Source: Chionis minor (lineage: Eukaryota; Chordata; Aves; Charadriiformes; Chionididae). Taken from it: a stretch of DNA of 64,000 bases. This document shows positions 49,373-62,001 of this stretch, piece after piece (position 1 is the first letter of the stretch; every line of letters begins with the position of its first letter). The translations under genes and the position numbers were made by a program. Below the pieces are notes generated by a model that saw only the letters and a program-made list of their open reading frames with translations, ran no database searches and had not been told where the DNA came from. The stretch lies in assembly GCA_013398295.1 (NCBI GenBank), contig VZSF01000033.1:186001-250000 (forward strand), given 5' to 3'.

Positions 49373-50164
49373 GTCATCTTGTCACTAATGGTATTTGCAT
49401 CATTTTGCAGCTGTGTTCGTTTTGAAGTGAGCAGTCAGTGATTTTTGAGTTAGCTAGGTGAAGTGGAAAAATAATGATGGATTCGGTAGTCTTTTGTCAC
49501 TTTTGGGCCTGAATTTCCCTTATGCCTGTGTGAGCATTGGCTGTATACCATCTACCAGTGGCGAAAAACAAATTCCAGTGCAGGTCCCGCTGGAAGAAAA
49601 AATCTGGGCCATTTAGTTTCTCATCATTTCCCCTCCATCCCTCATTATAATGAGCATTGATAAATAACTTTGGGAAAAACAGCTCATGATCTTTTATCAC
49701 TCGAATGTGTAACAATGAAAATTAAAATAGAGGAGAAACCGATAAAATGCCTAATACCTCATAAACATTCTTTACCCGAAACAATAAATAACAGGAAATA
49801 GAAGCAGCTTTTAATGGGAAGATTTGGATGTTTCAAACCAATCTTGATTAGACTCTTTTCCCCCAATTTGTTGTGTGGCTTATAACATCTCCTTCCGAAC
49901 AGAATAATATGGGTCAATAGCTGACAAAAATCTTTAAGAACTGGAATGATTAGCAGTCTGAGCAAGAGCTATTAGCCAATTCACCAATTCATGCTCTTTC
50001 AGAGATAAGTTTGTCTTTGGCCAAAGAACATAAATCTAAAACTCCAAACTCTACTCTTTGCATAAAATAAATCAATACTCAGCTCTACCAGGGGATGCAT
50101 TGATTTGGTCAAAAGGAAGGAGGGCCTAATGATTACAAGCTCTTTTTTTTCTTTCTTTCTTCAG
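49373..50164. other. AT-rich non-coding block ending in a strong 3' splice-like site
   Basis: From about 49620 to 50050 the sequence is repeat-free and AT-rich, with a 14-bp palindrome CTCATTATAATGAG at 49641-49654. At the end, CTAAT (50126-50130), a pyrimidine tract and CAG (ending 50164) form a near-ideal 3' splice site on the plus strand. Confidence 0.4.
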
Positions 50165-50805
50165 GAAATTATGTTTATGATACTGTGTGAGCCTGTCTCT
50201 CTGATGGACGTTTGACTCCGTTACCCAATTTCAGCCAGTTTGTCAGTATGCAGGGTCTGACAAGTTTTGTGAAAACAAGAAGAGAAGTTTGGAAGCAAGA
50301 GCAGGATGCCAGCTGCTGTCTGCTTGTACCAGCAGAGACTTATCCAAAGCTCTTGGAGCATCCCTTCTGATGGGCAGTTGCACACAGTTCTTGTTTGACT
50401 CTTGAGCTCAGTCTGTATCTCAGCCTAAGGTACTATTTCCTGCAAAACTGGGCAAGCGAACTTGACTTCTCAGGGCTCCAAGATTCCTCTTTGTAATCCA
50501 TGGAGAAAACTCCCTTTTCATGGCCTGTCTCACCCATTTTTAGGCTAAGCTATTTGAGAAAAAAATGATCTTTTTTTAACTACAGTATTAGAGCCAAGGG
50601 ACTGTCTTGACTGAAGTGCCTGAGTGACACTGAAATATGGACAACGTGTGTTCACATACCTCAGAAATGATCCTGTCTCCTCAGGGCCTAATCTCAACAC
50701 CTTCTGAAAGCAGGAAGGCAACCCAACATCTCTTCACCTGAGAGCAGGTAAATGCAGAGCAGAGGTCTGGCAAAAAAGCGAAATAAAACAGGTTACTCTA
50801 ACTGT
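50165..50805 (+). other. Candidate terminal exon of an unannotated transcript
   Basis: It would begin at the strong acceptor ending at 50164 and end after AATAAA at 50782-50787. No obvious donor was seen between them. The reading frames close quickly (e.g. EIMFMILCEPVSLMDV then stop), so if real it is mostly untranslated or belongs to a long non-coding RNA. There is no direct evidence of transcription. Confidence 0.2.
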
Positions 50806-53800
50806 TCTCCTTCACTTTGGCAGCTTTCCCAGTATTTTTACTTTCCAGAATGCAGACGACTTATTTGAACCCCAAGTTCCCTCTGGCAAGCAGTGACTTC
50901 ACATAAAGTCTTTCTACCTGCTGGCCATCAAACCATAAGCTGTTGAAGAGAGGAAAATACGTACAGAGGACAGAAGAAAATATATAAGGTGGTGCAATTG
51001 CCTTTTTAGGGCTATTTAAAGGCAGCAGCCAGCAAAGGAAAGGTGTGTGAGGGGTAGTGAACTATACTTTTTCATGGTTAATAATAATCACACACAGTTT
51101 CCTTCTGCAAGCTTCCTCCTGCAGCTCCTTTCATTTAATGGGAAATCAGGCAAAAAGCATTTGATGTTGCCTTTATCTGTGCACGGTAGGTTTCCCCTCT
51201 TCCACACTCTTGTATTGAGGGGTGTTGTTGCTCTGGCTGGGCTGGCTGGTGGGAAAGGCAATGGGAAGAGACCAGCGAGGGCTCAGATCCACACCAGGAG
51301 CACCTAGCTTGCCACATGTACTGGGGCAGGGGGAGGGAAGACACAATTAGCAATGACCATTATCATCAGGCAAGTGGTTCTTAAATATTCCATAAAACAG
51401 GGCCTCGGACTGCACAAGCAACAGCAAATATTGTAGCAGATTTATTAGTGGAGCAAGAAACATTTATATTTTTCAGATGACAAGGCAGATGATGACTGTG
51501 TTATGCTAGCAGGCAGGATGAACCTCATTCGAGAAGTGCCTCGTAGGTGATGGCTAGATATGACAGCAAGATGAATGAAGGTCTTTGAGCATCAAGATGG
51601 TGTGATAGACCCTGGGAATTGAAAACTAAACACCAGTGGTATCCTTCAGAAAGCAGCTGAGCTTTCTTTGTGTAAGTCAAGGCACAGCCTTGATAATTGT
51701 GGTGCCCCGGTGACATTGGCAGGGATTGAATTTTCCTGTCATCTTTTAGCAGGGCAGTTTACCAGAATAAATGTTTAGTGCTTTGAATTAGAGTTATAGT
51801 TAGGAAGAGATTGAGGGAATGGTGTTCCCAAAGAGACCTGGGCTTCGGCAAACCGCTTAGTTGAAGGTGTTTTGAGCCAGTGACAGCTTCTTTTTCTACT
51901 GTTTATTAACTACATTACCCCTCAAAGCTGTAAAAGAGACTGACTAGGGTGTCTTTGTACAAAAAGCTGATTGAGGAGGACAGCTGAATAAGATCTGGCT
52001 CAGAGCTGCAGCTCAGGTAAGGCTAATGGAGTAAGTAATTGGACAATATTTAACTTAAATAGTCGAGCTCTTTGGATTTACTGGTGTTTGATTACACCCA
52101 TGTCAGTTCTTGAAGGGAAAGGAAAAGGCCATGGAGTAGAATTAAATAGGACTTTCCCTCAGCCATCAACAGCCCAGAGAGAGACACTGGCATCTTTTTT
52201 GTGTTTTTTATCCTCTTCTATATTTTGCCATTTTGAGCTGACATTTTTTTGATATAAGCGCATTTCCAGAAGACAGATCTTCCCACCTTTCACTCTGTTA
52301 CCACATTTAAATACATTTTCTTGAAGCTGCCCAGGATGTGAATGAGTTTCACACCTCCTTTAAAATGTATATGCAGGTGGATTGAAACTATGCCTGAGAT
52401 GGCAGGTAGTCTGACTTATATCCTGGGAATGTGTCCCCTGTGAAACTTCACTGTGTACATCAAGATCATATACCTTTCATACTCAAAATACTTTGAGCTC
52501 AGCCGTGCCCCGACAAATTATAATGGTTTCCTTCAAACAGAGAAGGGAGGAGGTTGCGCACCAAGGTGTGCTTTGTCTTTTCTTTCTCAAACATGAAACA
52601 AGTTTTGTCCCTTTTTTTTTTTTTTAGTGAGATCTGCAAAAGCCAAAAAGCCGCAAAGCCAAAATCTGATCTCTTTCCTGGTTTAGGGGGTGTTTAACAT
52701 TTTGCATAGTTATTTTAGTCAGTACTGGACTAATTCGCACTAGTGTCTGCGCTTACTTCTCTTTCACTGAAGAATGAATTATTGTTATATCCTATAGTTA
52801 ATCATCTCGAATTTGTCTGGTCCCACTGAGACGCTCATTTATCCGCCCTCTTTAAAGCCACATTCATTCATGTCCGGCACTAAAGAGTTTGCGTCTTCAT
52901 CTTACCAACGATCTGATCTTCATGATGAATATTTTTGTTGCTGGAGGACTTGAGGAGATTATGGGATGTCTGCAGGACTTGAGTAAACTGCCTATCCTTT
53001 ATCAATACTACACAGTAGCTGTGTTGGCTGCAAGCAAGCTGGGAGCCCTTGAGGTTTAGCCTATTTCCATTTTCAGGCTGGTTGGCTCCAGCTACAAATG
53101 CTGCTGAACTAGTGGCAGAAAAAATATAGGTAAATGGTAAGAAAAGTCTGTGTTCCAAATTAAGCATGGGACTAAGGCTTGGTCTCAACAAATCCATGAA
53201 GAGAAAAAAAAAAAAATTCTGCTATTCTGTACTTGAGACTTTTCTAAACTGTGATCCTAAGTCTCGGCACAGAGCTTCCTCCTGCCATGGCTGCTACCCT
53301 GGAACACCAGCAGCTCTTTTGGCACGCTGCAGGGACCTCTGCCTAGAGTTATGCTTGCTTGCTGTCCCCATCCATCTGGGCAGAGGACTGCAAGGAGGTC
53401 TGAGCAGAACAGAAGTTTTCACAAGGAGAAATTGGGCTTTGCAACTGCAAACACGCAATACTTCCTTTAAGCAAACCTGGAATTTCTGCCACAGGAGAAC
53501 AGTATTTCTTCGGTTTTATTATAACCATATTATGGCATCTGTGGCCTCATCCTGTTGTTTTGAGGCAACGTGGACTCTAACTCCCCTCCGCTCTGGATTG
53601 AAGGCATGAGATTGCCATACTGTTGTGCTTGTCCAATGTATCTTAGTCAACCTAAAGTTTTTTGGGAGAGAGAATTTCTTTTAAAATTAGAACAGACGGT
53701 AGAGCTGGAAGAAAAGCAATGAACTTTTGATCTTCAGTTCTCTCTGGAGTGTCTGGCATTGTGAGTAATGCTTTTGAATTAATTTATGTGGTTTAATTCA

Positions 53801-55112
53801 TTCTCCTGGACAATGGATATAATCGTAATTTTAGTGATTTCATTGGTATGATGCAAAAAAAATTTGTGTGCTTTTGAACAATATTAAACATTTGGATGAA
53901 AGGACACATGGCTAAAATGGATCTGTTGCGTCACTTGAATCTGCTAGTGCAGTACATTCAGTGCCATCTGAATTGCCTTTTGTGCCTGACACAATGCATT
54001 CCCTTTTTATTCGCTCATACCGTGAAATCCAGGACCAGAAGTTACATGTTTGGCAACAAGTAGGTCTCACGGGAGTCTGGATGTCAGAGCAGAATGGGCT
54101 TTCATTGCATAATGAAGAGGAAAAAGGGAATGAACCCCTAAAAAAGAATTTTACCAAATTCTTCCCATGGACATAGTGTTATTAGAGTAGCTGGTGAGTT
54201 AAAACAACATCCGAAATCCCAACAAGCCAAGAAAGATCATAAAACTGCAAGGAGCAGGAAAAATGGCACACAGCACACAAATAATGTAAATTAAGACAAA
54301 GAAAATTACTGTAAATGCCAGCAGTCCCTAAAACATTAGGGACTAATTTCTAACAAACCATTAGCTGCATGGGGAATTGTCAAACATTATTAAATATAAT
54401 TTGCTACATCTGTTTTATTATAGAATTTATTTGGCACGTATGTTATTTTTGTTGCACACTGTTTGGGGTATTTTCTTTATATACTGTTTTTTTCTTTAAG
54501 CCTTACCTGACACCCAAGCGTAGTACAGCAAGTGGATTAAGATTTAATTTACTCCTGCCGTAGGAACTTAATTTGTGTGTTTACACACACACTTACATGT
54601 GAACCAGTTTCCCTCCTGCCTTCACCCTCCTCCCACCTCTCACAAGCAGCTGCACACAAATGTTTCTGCAGCACAATCAGCAGCCAGCCCCCCGCAAGTG
54701 CTCTTTCTGATGCCTAATGCTATGAATGCATGTATGGAAGACATGGTTTGCAGCCTCTGCAGGGATACTGTTACCATCAATATCATTGTGCCATTAATAT
54801 TTAAATGGAACCATGCTCTGAATTGCATTGGGGGTTTTTAAGCTAATATTCAAGGAGTAGGTGATTGCCTGTAAGCATTGATATCAACCACATCAGCCAT
54901 CCAATGCTGTAATCTTGATCAAAAAATAATAATGTCATCCATAACAGTGTAAAGATTTATTAGTTGTGACAGATCTATACATTAACAAATCACTACATGG
55001 CCCCGAATGCCAAGTAAACAGAGCCAGTCTCATAAGGAACAGTAAGAGCTTTTGGGAACCCTATTAATGAGTGTTTCACACAGGAAAAATGTGCTCCAAA
55101 AGTAACATGGAT
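50806..55112. other. Long non-coding stretch, no gene recognised
   Basis: A T14 run is at 52612-52625. Frames up to 147 codons (53166-53609, plus) start near an A-run and have no domain. A repeat-free AT-rich block lies at about 54760-55090. Confidence 0.45.
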
Positions 55113-55178
55113 TTGTGTGTTTTTTGTGTGTGTGTGTGTGTGTGCATGTGTTTGTGTGTGTGTGTTTGTGTGTGTGCA
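55113..55178. repeat. (GT)n microsatellite, interrupted
   Basis: Mostly GT dinucleotides with GCATG and TTT interruptions. Potential Z-DNA former and likely length-variable. Confidence 0.92.
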
Positions 55179-56266
55179 TGAGTCACGGATGGCTGGCTGT
55201 CCACTCTTACTCTTCTACAGTCAGGATGAGGGATGACTAGCAAACCAGAATGGGCCCAATAAGTATTTTCTGGTGCAGTCCTGATGTGGGTTCTGCTGCA
55301 GTTTGAATTTGTTCTGATTTAGTTCCGCTTTCCCTTCTACAAAACCACAGGATAACTCACATTGAGTTGTTTTGAGAAGATATCAGAGTTAGGATGATTT
55401 TTAAGCTTGATTTGACTCTTTCACAAGGATGCTTTAAAATGTTCATTCCTACAACGGTAGTAAGGTGATCTTTTTTGACACTTATTTTGGTAGCTTTACC
55501 GGTTGGATGTACAGCACATAAAGTCAGGGCTTTCCTTGTGATGTTAAGGCTTTAACAAAAGAAATTAAAGTAATGGAAAATGTATACATACATTATCCAT
55601 TCACACTTAGCTCTTCCTCTGTGGTGTTTCCATCTTGGGTGTTCCGGTGGAGGAAATGTCCTCAAGAAAGAAAAGACAAAGGTATATGGCATCCGAGGAT
55701 TCCTGTCCCTGAGAGGAATTGCTAAGTCCAATCACTTAAAATTCATGAGACAGTCCATAAATATGAGAATGTTAAAGTAATAATAACCTGAAGGTGGGGT
55801 ATTTTTCACTCTGCTTCCAGGTTGTCATATCTTCATAGCTCAGATAATCAGCATTTTCTTCAAAACAGAAACATTCTGTCATAAAATGACAAGAAACATT
55901 CATAACTGTCCAGAAGCATTCTCTCCTGAGTTAAGTTTCCTAAAGCAGGCAGAGCTTTAGTGTCTAGGAACTTTCTGCTCCTGTCCTCCTGAAGGAGGAG
56001 CTGATGCTGTTGTTATGCCATAGCCCGTAGCAGAGAGGAAATGAAGATTTTCTAGTCTCAGTCATTCTTTTTTCTTCTCTCTCTAATGCTATCTCCTTCT
56101 AGTTCTTTTCTCAGTGATAAAAACATAACTTGGTACTCCAAGGCTGGTTTCAGTTGTTTTCCCTTTGCCAGAAACTTGAGGGTGCCTGTGACCCTGAGGA
56201 TTTTGGAAACTTGGTCTCTCCTCTCTTTTGTTGCCCTAAGCAATCATGTTGCCTGGAATTGGAGAA
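55179..56266. other. Non-coding stretch, no gene recognised
   Basis: Unique sequence; no domain-bearing frame and no repeat recognised. Confidence 0.5.
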
Positions 56267-56310
56267 GCGCAGCGTACAAGGATGTGAAGCACAGCATACA
56301 AGGATGTGAA
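56267..56310. repeat. Tandem duplication, 2 x 22 bp
   Basis: Units 56267-56288 and 56289-56310 differ at two positions (GCGCAGCG versus GCACAGCA, then TACAAGGATGTGAA in both). Local duplication of no evident function. Confidence 0.88.
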
Positions 56311-57699
56311 GGGTACAGCTTGGATGCAGCCAAGTCCTCAGCTAGTGGACTTTCTCTTTGCTTCCCTCTTAGGGGCTGCAAAAACAGCCCACACTGCCTA
56401 TTGCTCAGGCTGCTTCTCTGTCCCTCACATCTGGACACAGTACTGCAGACTTCTCCCCGCTACATTTAATATAATGTTTTCTCTTCATCCACACGCCTCA
56501 TCCACAGTCTCTCCAGCTCTTCCCTCCTGCAGGGCTACTTTTCTCCTTCCCTCAGCAGTGTTGTCACATTACAGTTCATCTGAATGCCACTGACAAAAAT
56601 ATTTTCTTATTCTGCTATTTTACCCTCTCCTCCTCTATCATTTCAAGCAGATCTGTCTTCGCTTTCTAGATCTTTCACAAATTATCCATACACTAGTGTC
56701 CTTTTTTGCTGATAACTGACTCCCGGATGACCCCAAGACACTGGACTTCATTGCCCACTTGCCAAAGTTTCAAACAAGCTTCGTACTTTTTTCCTTAAAC
56801 TTGGAATGTGCTCCCTGTGAACATCCACCAACTTTTATCCCCTTCCTGTACCCTCCTTAGATCTGTGTCTGGCTGAAAGCCATCGTAATCTTAATGCTAT
56901 ATGACCATGCTGGAGCAATAATGTAGAACAACAGGTTTTGGCTTTGTACTTTTGAATTTTTAGTCACTAAGCCAGTGTCAGGACATGAAAGTCTCAAATT
57001 AACAACTACCAGTGGCTGAAAAACTGATTTTGTATGGTCTTTAGGGAGCATCAGCCTTTTCCAGGCGGTTGTGCAAAGGGTGGGAAAGTAAAAAACTGAG
57101 GGGTTTTGGTCAATGTAATTTATCAAAGATTCAAAGGAAAAATTGGTTTTGAGTCATTTCAGAAACAGTTCCTATTTGCTAGAATGTGCTGTTTTGCCTT
57201 TTAAAGTATTTTTAAAAAGTTTTAATGAAAGTAAAGTACTTAGATATGAGGGATGCATACCAAGAGATTCCCTGCATTTCTTGAATGTTTATTCAACAAG
57301 ATTTTGGAGACTTTGTTTTGGTCCTGAGCTGGGGCAGAAAGAGAATTATAATCCTCCAAGCTCTGCAGACTGGAGGATTTTTTTCCTGCCTGGGAGCAAG
57401 CTTCCTTGTCAAGGTATCTGTGGAAAAACCAAACAGCACCAACATTCTCTCTCCTGACGGTGTTTTTACCCAGGTTGACTAGGACCCCTCTTCCTGGTTG
57501 GCTTGAAAGATAGGGTAGGATCAGCTGGACAGGTTTTTAATTCATATTTTCTGCTGAACATGTAATTTGTGGAGCTGTGACAGATAATAAATTAGGAAAA
57601 CGCTTTTTAGAGTGCTCTACCTCATAGATACAGAGCCCCTGATATTACTGGAGGAATGCATCTTAAACTGCGAAGTACACCCCTGAGGTAAAAACCGAA
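56311..57699. other. Non-coding stretch, no gene recognised
   Basis: Pyrimidine-rich at about 56400-56600; otherwise unique sequence. Frames up to 127 codons lack domains. Confidence 0.5.
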
Positions 57700-57795
57700 T
57701 CGTCCTTTAGCATATGGAGAAGTGAGACCAAAGTGGTGCAGTGAGTTGTGTAAGGGCATATGTGATGGAGCTGAGGACTAAACCTGGGTTTGTGA
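57700..57795 (-). repeat. Probable MIR-family SINE remnant, reversed
   Basis: GGAGAAGTGAGACCAAAGTG, AGTGAGTTGTGTAAGGGCAT, TGATGGAGCTGAGGACTAAA, CCTGGGTTTGTG resembles the reversed MIR core (GAGGAAACTGAGGC..., AAGTGACTTGCCCAAGGTCA, GGCAGAGCTGGGATTCGAA, CCCAGG), though more diverged than the copies at 8806 and 40412. Confidence 0.5.
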
Positions 57796-58257
57796 TGACA
57801 ATCTAAGTAGAGGGCTGCCTTTTCTACCTGTCTCACTCACAGCCTCTTCACGTGGTTTGGACATCATGATACACATCACGTGGACATCACATGTCACAGG
57901 TAAAAATTGATAACTGATGAATTTCCTACTTGGGATGGGATGATGTGAGAATACAGACAAAGGTTGAATATCTCCAGCAGCTTTATTACTGCATATTAAA
58001 AGCTGCAGTGTATTAAAAGAGCAGATAAATTGCATTTGCAGGTGCTTCTGGTTGAGAGAAGGAGATTTCTCCAGAGGATTCAACATCCAAGATACTGGGA
58101 CGTTGTGAAAAATTGCCAGGGAAATTGTGAAATGGGACCAAACCAACAATTTGATCCCAGTATTTGGGCCATGCCACACCTTGGGGCAAATGACAACGCT
58201 AAGGAAATGTGAGCTGCTTTGATAGAAAATACCTATGAGGATGTTAGCAAGAAGTCA
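57796..58257. other. Non-coding spacer
   Basis: No gene and no repeat recognised; it leads into the CR1 fragment. Confidence 0.45.
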
Positions 58258-58525
58258 GATCCAGGCTCTTCATAAAAGTGTGTGGAGGCAGGGCAAGAGA
58301 CAATGCACATAAGCTGAAACAGGGTAAGTTCAGACTGAATATGAGGATAACCTTGTGGGGACAGCAAAACACAGCAACAGGTTACCCACAGAGGCTGCCC
58401 TCTCAATATCCTTGGAGGTTTTCAAGACATGACTGAATAAAGCCCTGAGCAACCTGGTCTCATCCCACAGCTGACCCTGCTGTGAGCAGCAGCTGCCTGA
58501 ACTGTCCTATGAGCCTATGGAAATG
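58258..58525 (+). mobile_element. CR1 LINE 3' fragment
   Basis: CAGGCTCTTCATAAAAGTGT, AGAGACAATGCACATAAGCT, GAAACAGGGTAAGTTCAGAC, TGAATATGAGGATAACCTTG, AACAGGTTACCCACAGAGGC, CCTTGGAGGTTTTCAAGACA, CCCTGAGCAACCTGGTCTCA and GCTGACCCTGCTGTGAGCAG follow the avian CR1 3' end in order. It is 5' truncated, and the 3' tail is unclear beyond about 58500. Confidence 0.9.
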
Positions 58526-61500
58526 GGACTCGCTTCACCCCAGCTGCCAGCCTGGGACCCAGAAGTGTGTTGTTCCCAATACGACAGTGAGGGCGTACCA
58601 GGAATTATTCAGCAAACTTTACAATGGAGTTAAGATGCATGTAAGGAAACCAGGATTTGGCTTTTTCTGACCACCTTCTCAATATTACCAGCTCATCTTT
58701 GTTTTCCCTCCTAACCAACCAAAGAAAACCTCTGTACTTCTTTTTTCCCCCTGAACTCTGTGTAAGACCAAGAGAGCTGGACATGAGGTCTTTTCTGAAT
58801 GAGAAGACAGAGCTCAAATGTGGTGGCATAGAATCATATATGTCCTTCTATGCTAGGCTTTTGCATATTGCTTCCGAGCACTGCTCACTCTGTTAGCAGG
58901 GCAAGATTAAATATTGTGATGATATCCCCCACGTGGCAGCATCTATGGCTAGACCATCAAATCAGTCCGTGACATACCACCGGTGGAAAAGTCATCAATC
59001 TGTCTCCATAGTGACACATCTCCTGCTGAGATTCTCCTGGGCAAGGCACAGGCAAGACGCAAAGTTACAAAAGGTGTATTTCTTATGCTGCAGATGCTTT
59101 TTGTGTTTGATTTTTGTGCTTGCTTTTTGTGCTTTTTTGTGTTGATTTGTGTGGGGTTTTTTTCAAATGGGTCTTGCTGCCATGTATGCTTAGGTTATTT
59201 TTTTCCTCTTTTGTGCACTAGGTTCTCTCTTGTAAAATATACCTATGATGATGGCTTAGGACCAAAAAAGAAAAATTTTAAAGCCCGTGTCCAAGGTAGC
59301 AATAATAGTACCTACACATTTCTATATTGGAGTTACTTAATGAAAAAAACCCCAGCTCCAAACTCCCAAACCATCTATGTGTGGCCAGGGTTGAAACCCA
59401 GATCTGATTTCTCCTCTCTGAACTAATCTCTAATAATTAACAAGCCTTTGCCAGATTAGTAAACAAGCCAGTGCAAGAATCTCACTCTCATCTTACTTGT
59501 TTTCTGTCCTGTCCATATTAGCACAAAACTTAATAAAAAAAAAATCTAGTGTTACTTATTGTAGTATTTGGGAGTTCTGAAAAATTGCCTGCCACTAGAG
59601 GTTATTCAAATTCTGGTCTTGATGTATTAGCCTAGACAGTTTTAAAGCCATATCTACAGCAAGTAGTTAGCCATACTGCTGAACAGACATTTTTTTAAAT
59701 GAACTACAAAGAATAGCCTATTGTGGTTAGCTTGTTTTATTTACAGCATTCACATGGTGTGAACATTAAAAATTTACAGAGTAATATTGATTTGCAGCTC
59801 CATCAAACCATTTCTACCCAAACTACGGAATCAAACTGTTTGAGGAAAGGTGCCTTATTCCAATGATTATTTGTGCTGCTCTGAAGGCTGCTCTCTGCGA
59901 GTCAGCCATAAATTCACCTCCTGGCAGAAAGTTAAAGAGGAGGTTCAGAAAGTAAATAATTGCCAGGAAGCATCAGGGAAGGAGTCTTGCTAGTGCGTGT
60001 GATGCACGAGAGCTGGAGGAGCTGGTGTGTCTGATAAGGGTTTAATAAATGCTTTTTTGGGGGCTGGGAGGCGACGGGTCCCGCAGCTGGCTGGGACGCA
60101 GGGTGGCACTGTTGTCAGCCACTTGGCTGCCTCTGAAGCATCGCCCCGTCTTCAGCTAGTGAGAGAGATTTTTGTCATTTCTGTCACTCCCCAGATAAAA
60201 AAAGCTAACAAATTTGAATAGACCAGCAAACCAAATGTTACCGGGTAATGGCACACAGCTTTGCAGTGACACTTCTGTCTGACAAGTGAGTCGTAAAAAG
60301 GGAAAAAGAAGGAAAAAACCCCCCTCTAAAAACCCAGAAAGCCACAGAAGTCCAAGTAACCTTTTTTTTTTAAAAAAACCCTCAAATGCAAAAAGTGTGT
60401 GCTGGAAATAAAGATGGACTTCTCGACCCCATTAATGGGAACTTAATTAGGCGTAAAATTTATGAGAGACATTGGAAACGTGATCTTTTTCCCATTAGGA
60501 GAAAACTGGGCTAGCTTCAAGTCTGTGGGAGAGCTGGGCGAGATTCATATGTAAAAAGATACATCTCCATCAGGAAAGATATATTTGAAACATCTGGTAA
60601 AGTTCTTTGGCCAGCGATGTGCACATCTTGAAAAATATATATAGAATCCTTTTGGTCCCCTCTGTACTAGACACGTGGAATTAAACTGTATTTCATGCAG
60701 ATGTTATAAACTAGATTATTCAGCTTTCAGTCTCTCTGCTCACAAGTTCGGCTCACACTTTGGAAGTAAACTGCCAGAATTTCAAAAGAAATTGCAGTGA
60801 TGGGATGACCAGGCTTCACGTGTCAGGACAAAGGAGATGAAAATCCAGGTATTCTGCTGCCATTAGCTGTTTGGGTTTTTTGTTTGGTTGGTTTTTTTTA
60901 AACACTGCTATCGCCCAAACAATTGTAAAGTAAAACTTTGATATTTGCACCAGTGCAAGTTATGTCAGGATCAAATTAATCTTAATTCACTTAACTCACT
61001 GCTCTTAATAACTCACCAGCATAGTAAGGGCCAGAGTAACAGTTAATTCATTTGAAAGCATACAGAGTGGAGGAGAAGAAATAAAGATAGGATTTGGTAG
61101 CTCAGTCTAATACTTCTGAAAACAGCACATCAAAAGAAGATCTGTTAAGAGCAGACGAAACTTCGCTTGAAGTTTAAGGGTCAAATCCAGTGAAGACCTG
61201 GATGATGGTGCATGTTACACAGCAGCTGTGAGGAGGTGAAAAGAGATTTCTGAGTAATTTGCAGTAATATGAATGCATAGATTTCTCACTGGAAGGGCAA
61301 GTAGCAACAAGAACGGACAAAGGCGGCTTCTGATTTCTGTGGCACCACCTCCCACTTGGATGGGTTGGCTGTGGGTGTCCGCTGTTGCCTTGCAGGGGGC
61401 ATATCGTGGAGGGGTTAGGTGCTGGGGTCTGTAAAAAAGCCAACGGGCAGGAGACAAAGTTAGGGCTGCTTTACAGAAGTCTGTTGTCTGTCTGTTTAGG

Positions 61501-61954
61501 CACCTTTGTCCTGTGTCTAAATTATTCGGTGTGTTACTCAGCAGCTTTATGGCCAGATCTGAAGACACTTAGGCCCTCCAAATAAATGTAGGTGATTGAG
61601 TCCATCAGTATAATCCATTACCTTCCCCAGACTAATCTTTTAAGTCTCTGGTAATTTTTTTTTCATTGGTGAAGCAACTTCAGCACCTGCAGTTTGGCTG
61701 TAGGGGATATATAAGGAAGGAAAATTGTCCCTGTGAACACAGAATTGCTTTGGTCCATAAAATGGGGCATCCCAGGAAGGATTTATTATTTTTAATGGTC
61801 TTATAAGTGATAGTGAGATAAAAGCAATGTGAGATTTGAAACAACATGAGTGTTTTAAAGAGAGATCTGTGTGACAGGAGACAGTGAAAACACCATCCTT
61901 CCCTCTGCTGGCATTTTAGTATGTCCATTGAATCAGCTTCACATTGCGGGAAAG
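58526..61954. other. Non-coding stretch, no gene recognised
   Basis: A 147-codon frame at 58983-59426 owes its hydrophobic middle to a T/G-rich run (repeated CTTTTTGTG at about 59098-59163). An AT-rich enhancer-like block lies at about 60395-60610, and a T10A7 junction at about 60362-60378. Confidence 0.45.
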
Positions 61955-62001
61955 AAGGGAAGGGAAGGGAAGGGAAGGGAAGGGAAGGGAAGGGAAGGGA
62001 A
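61955..62001. repeat. (AGGGA)9 pentanucleotide microsatellite
   Basis: Nine uninterrupted AGGGA units (61956-62000) by direct reading. All-purine strand with regularly spaced GGG runs, so it is able to form G-quadruplex or triplex structures and is likely polymorphic. Confidence 0.95.

Noticed and set aside
51322..51338. GGGGCAGGGGGAGGG as a G-quadruplex
   Set aside because: Only three separable runs of three or more G, short of the usual four.
53166..53609. 147-codon plus-strand frame as a gene
   Set aside because: Starts beside an A-run (KRKKKK), has no domain and no supporting splice or promoter context.
58983..59426. 147-codon frame with a hydrophobic, cysteine-rich middle, as a membrane protein
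   Set aside because: The hydrophobic part is produced by a low-complexity T/G run with repeated CTTTTTGTG; no family resemblance.
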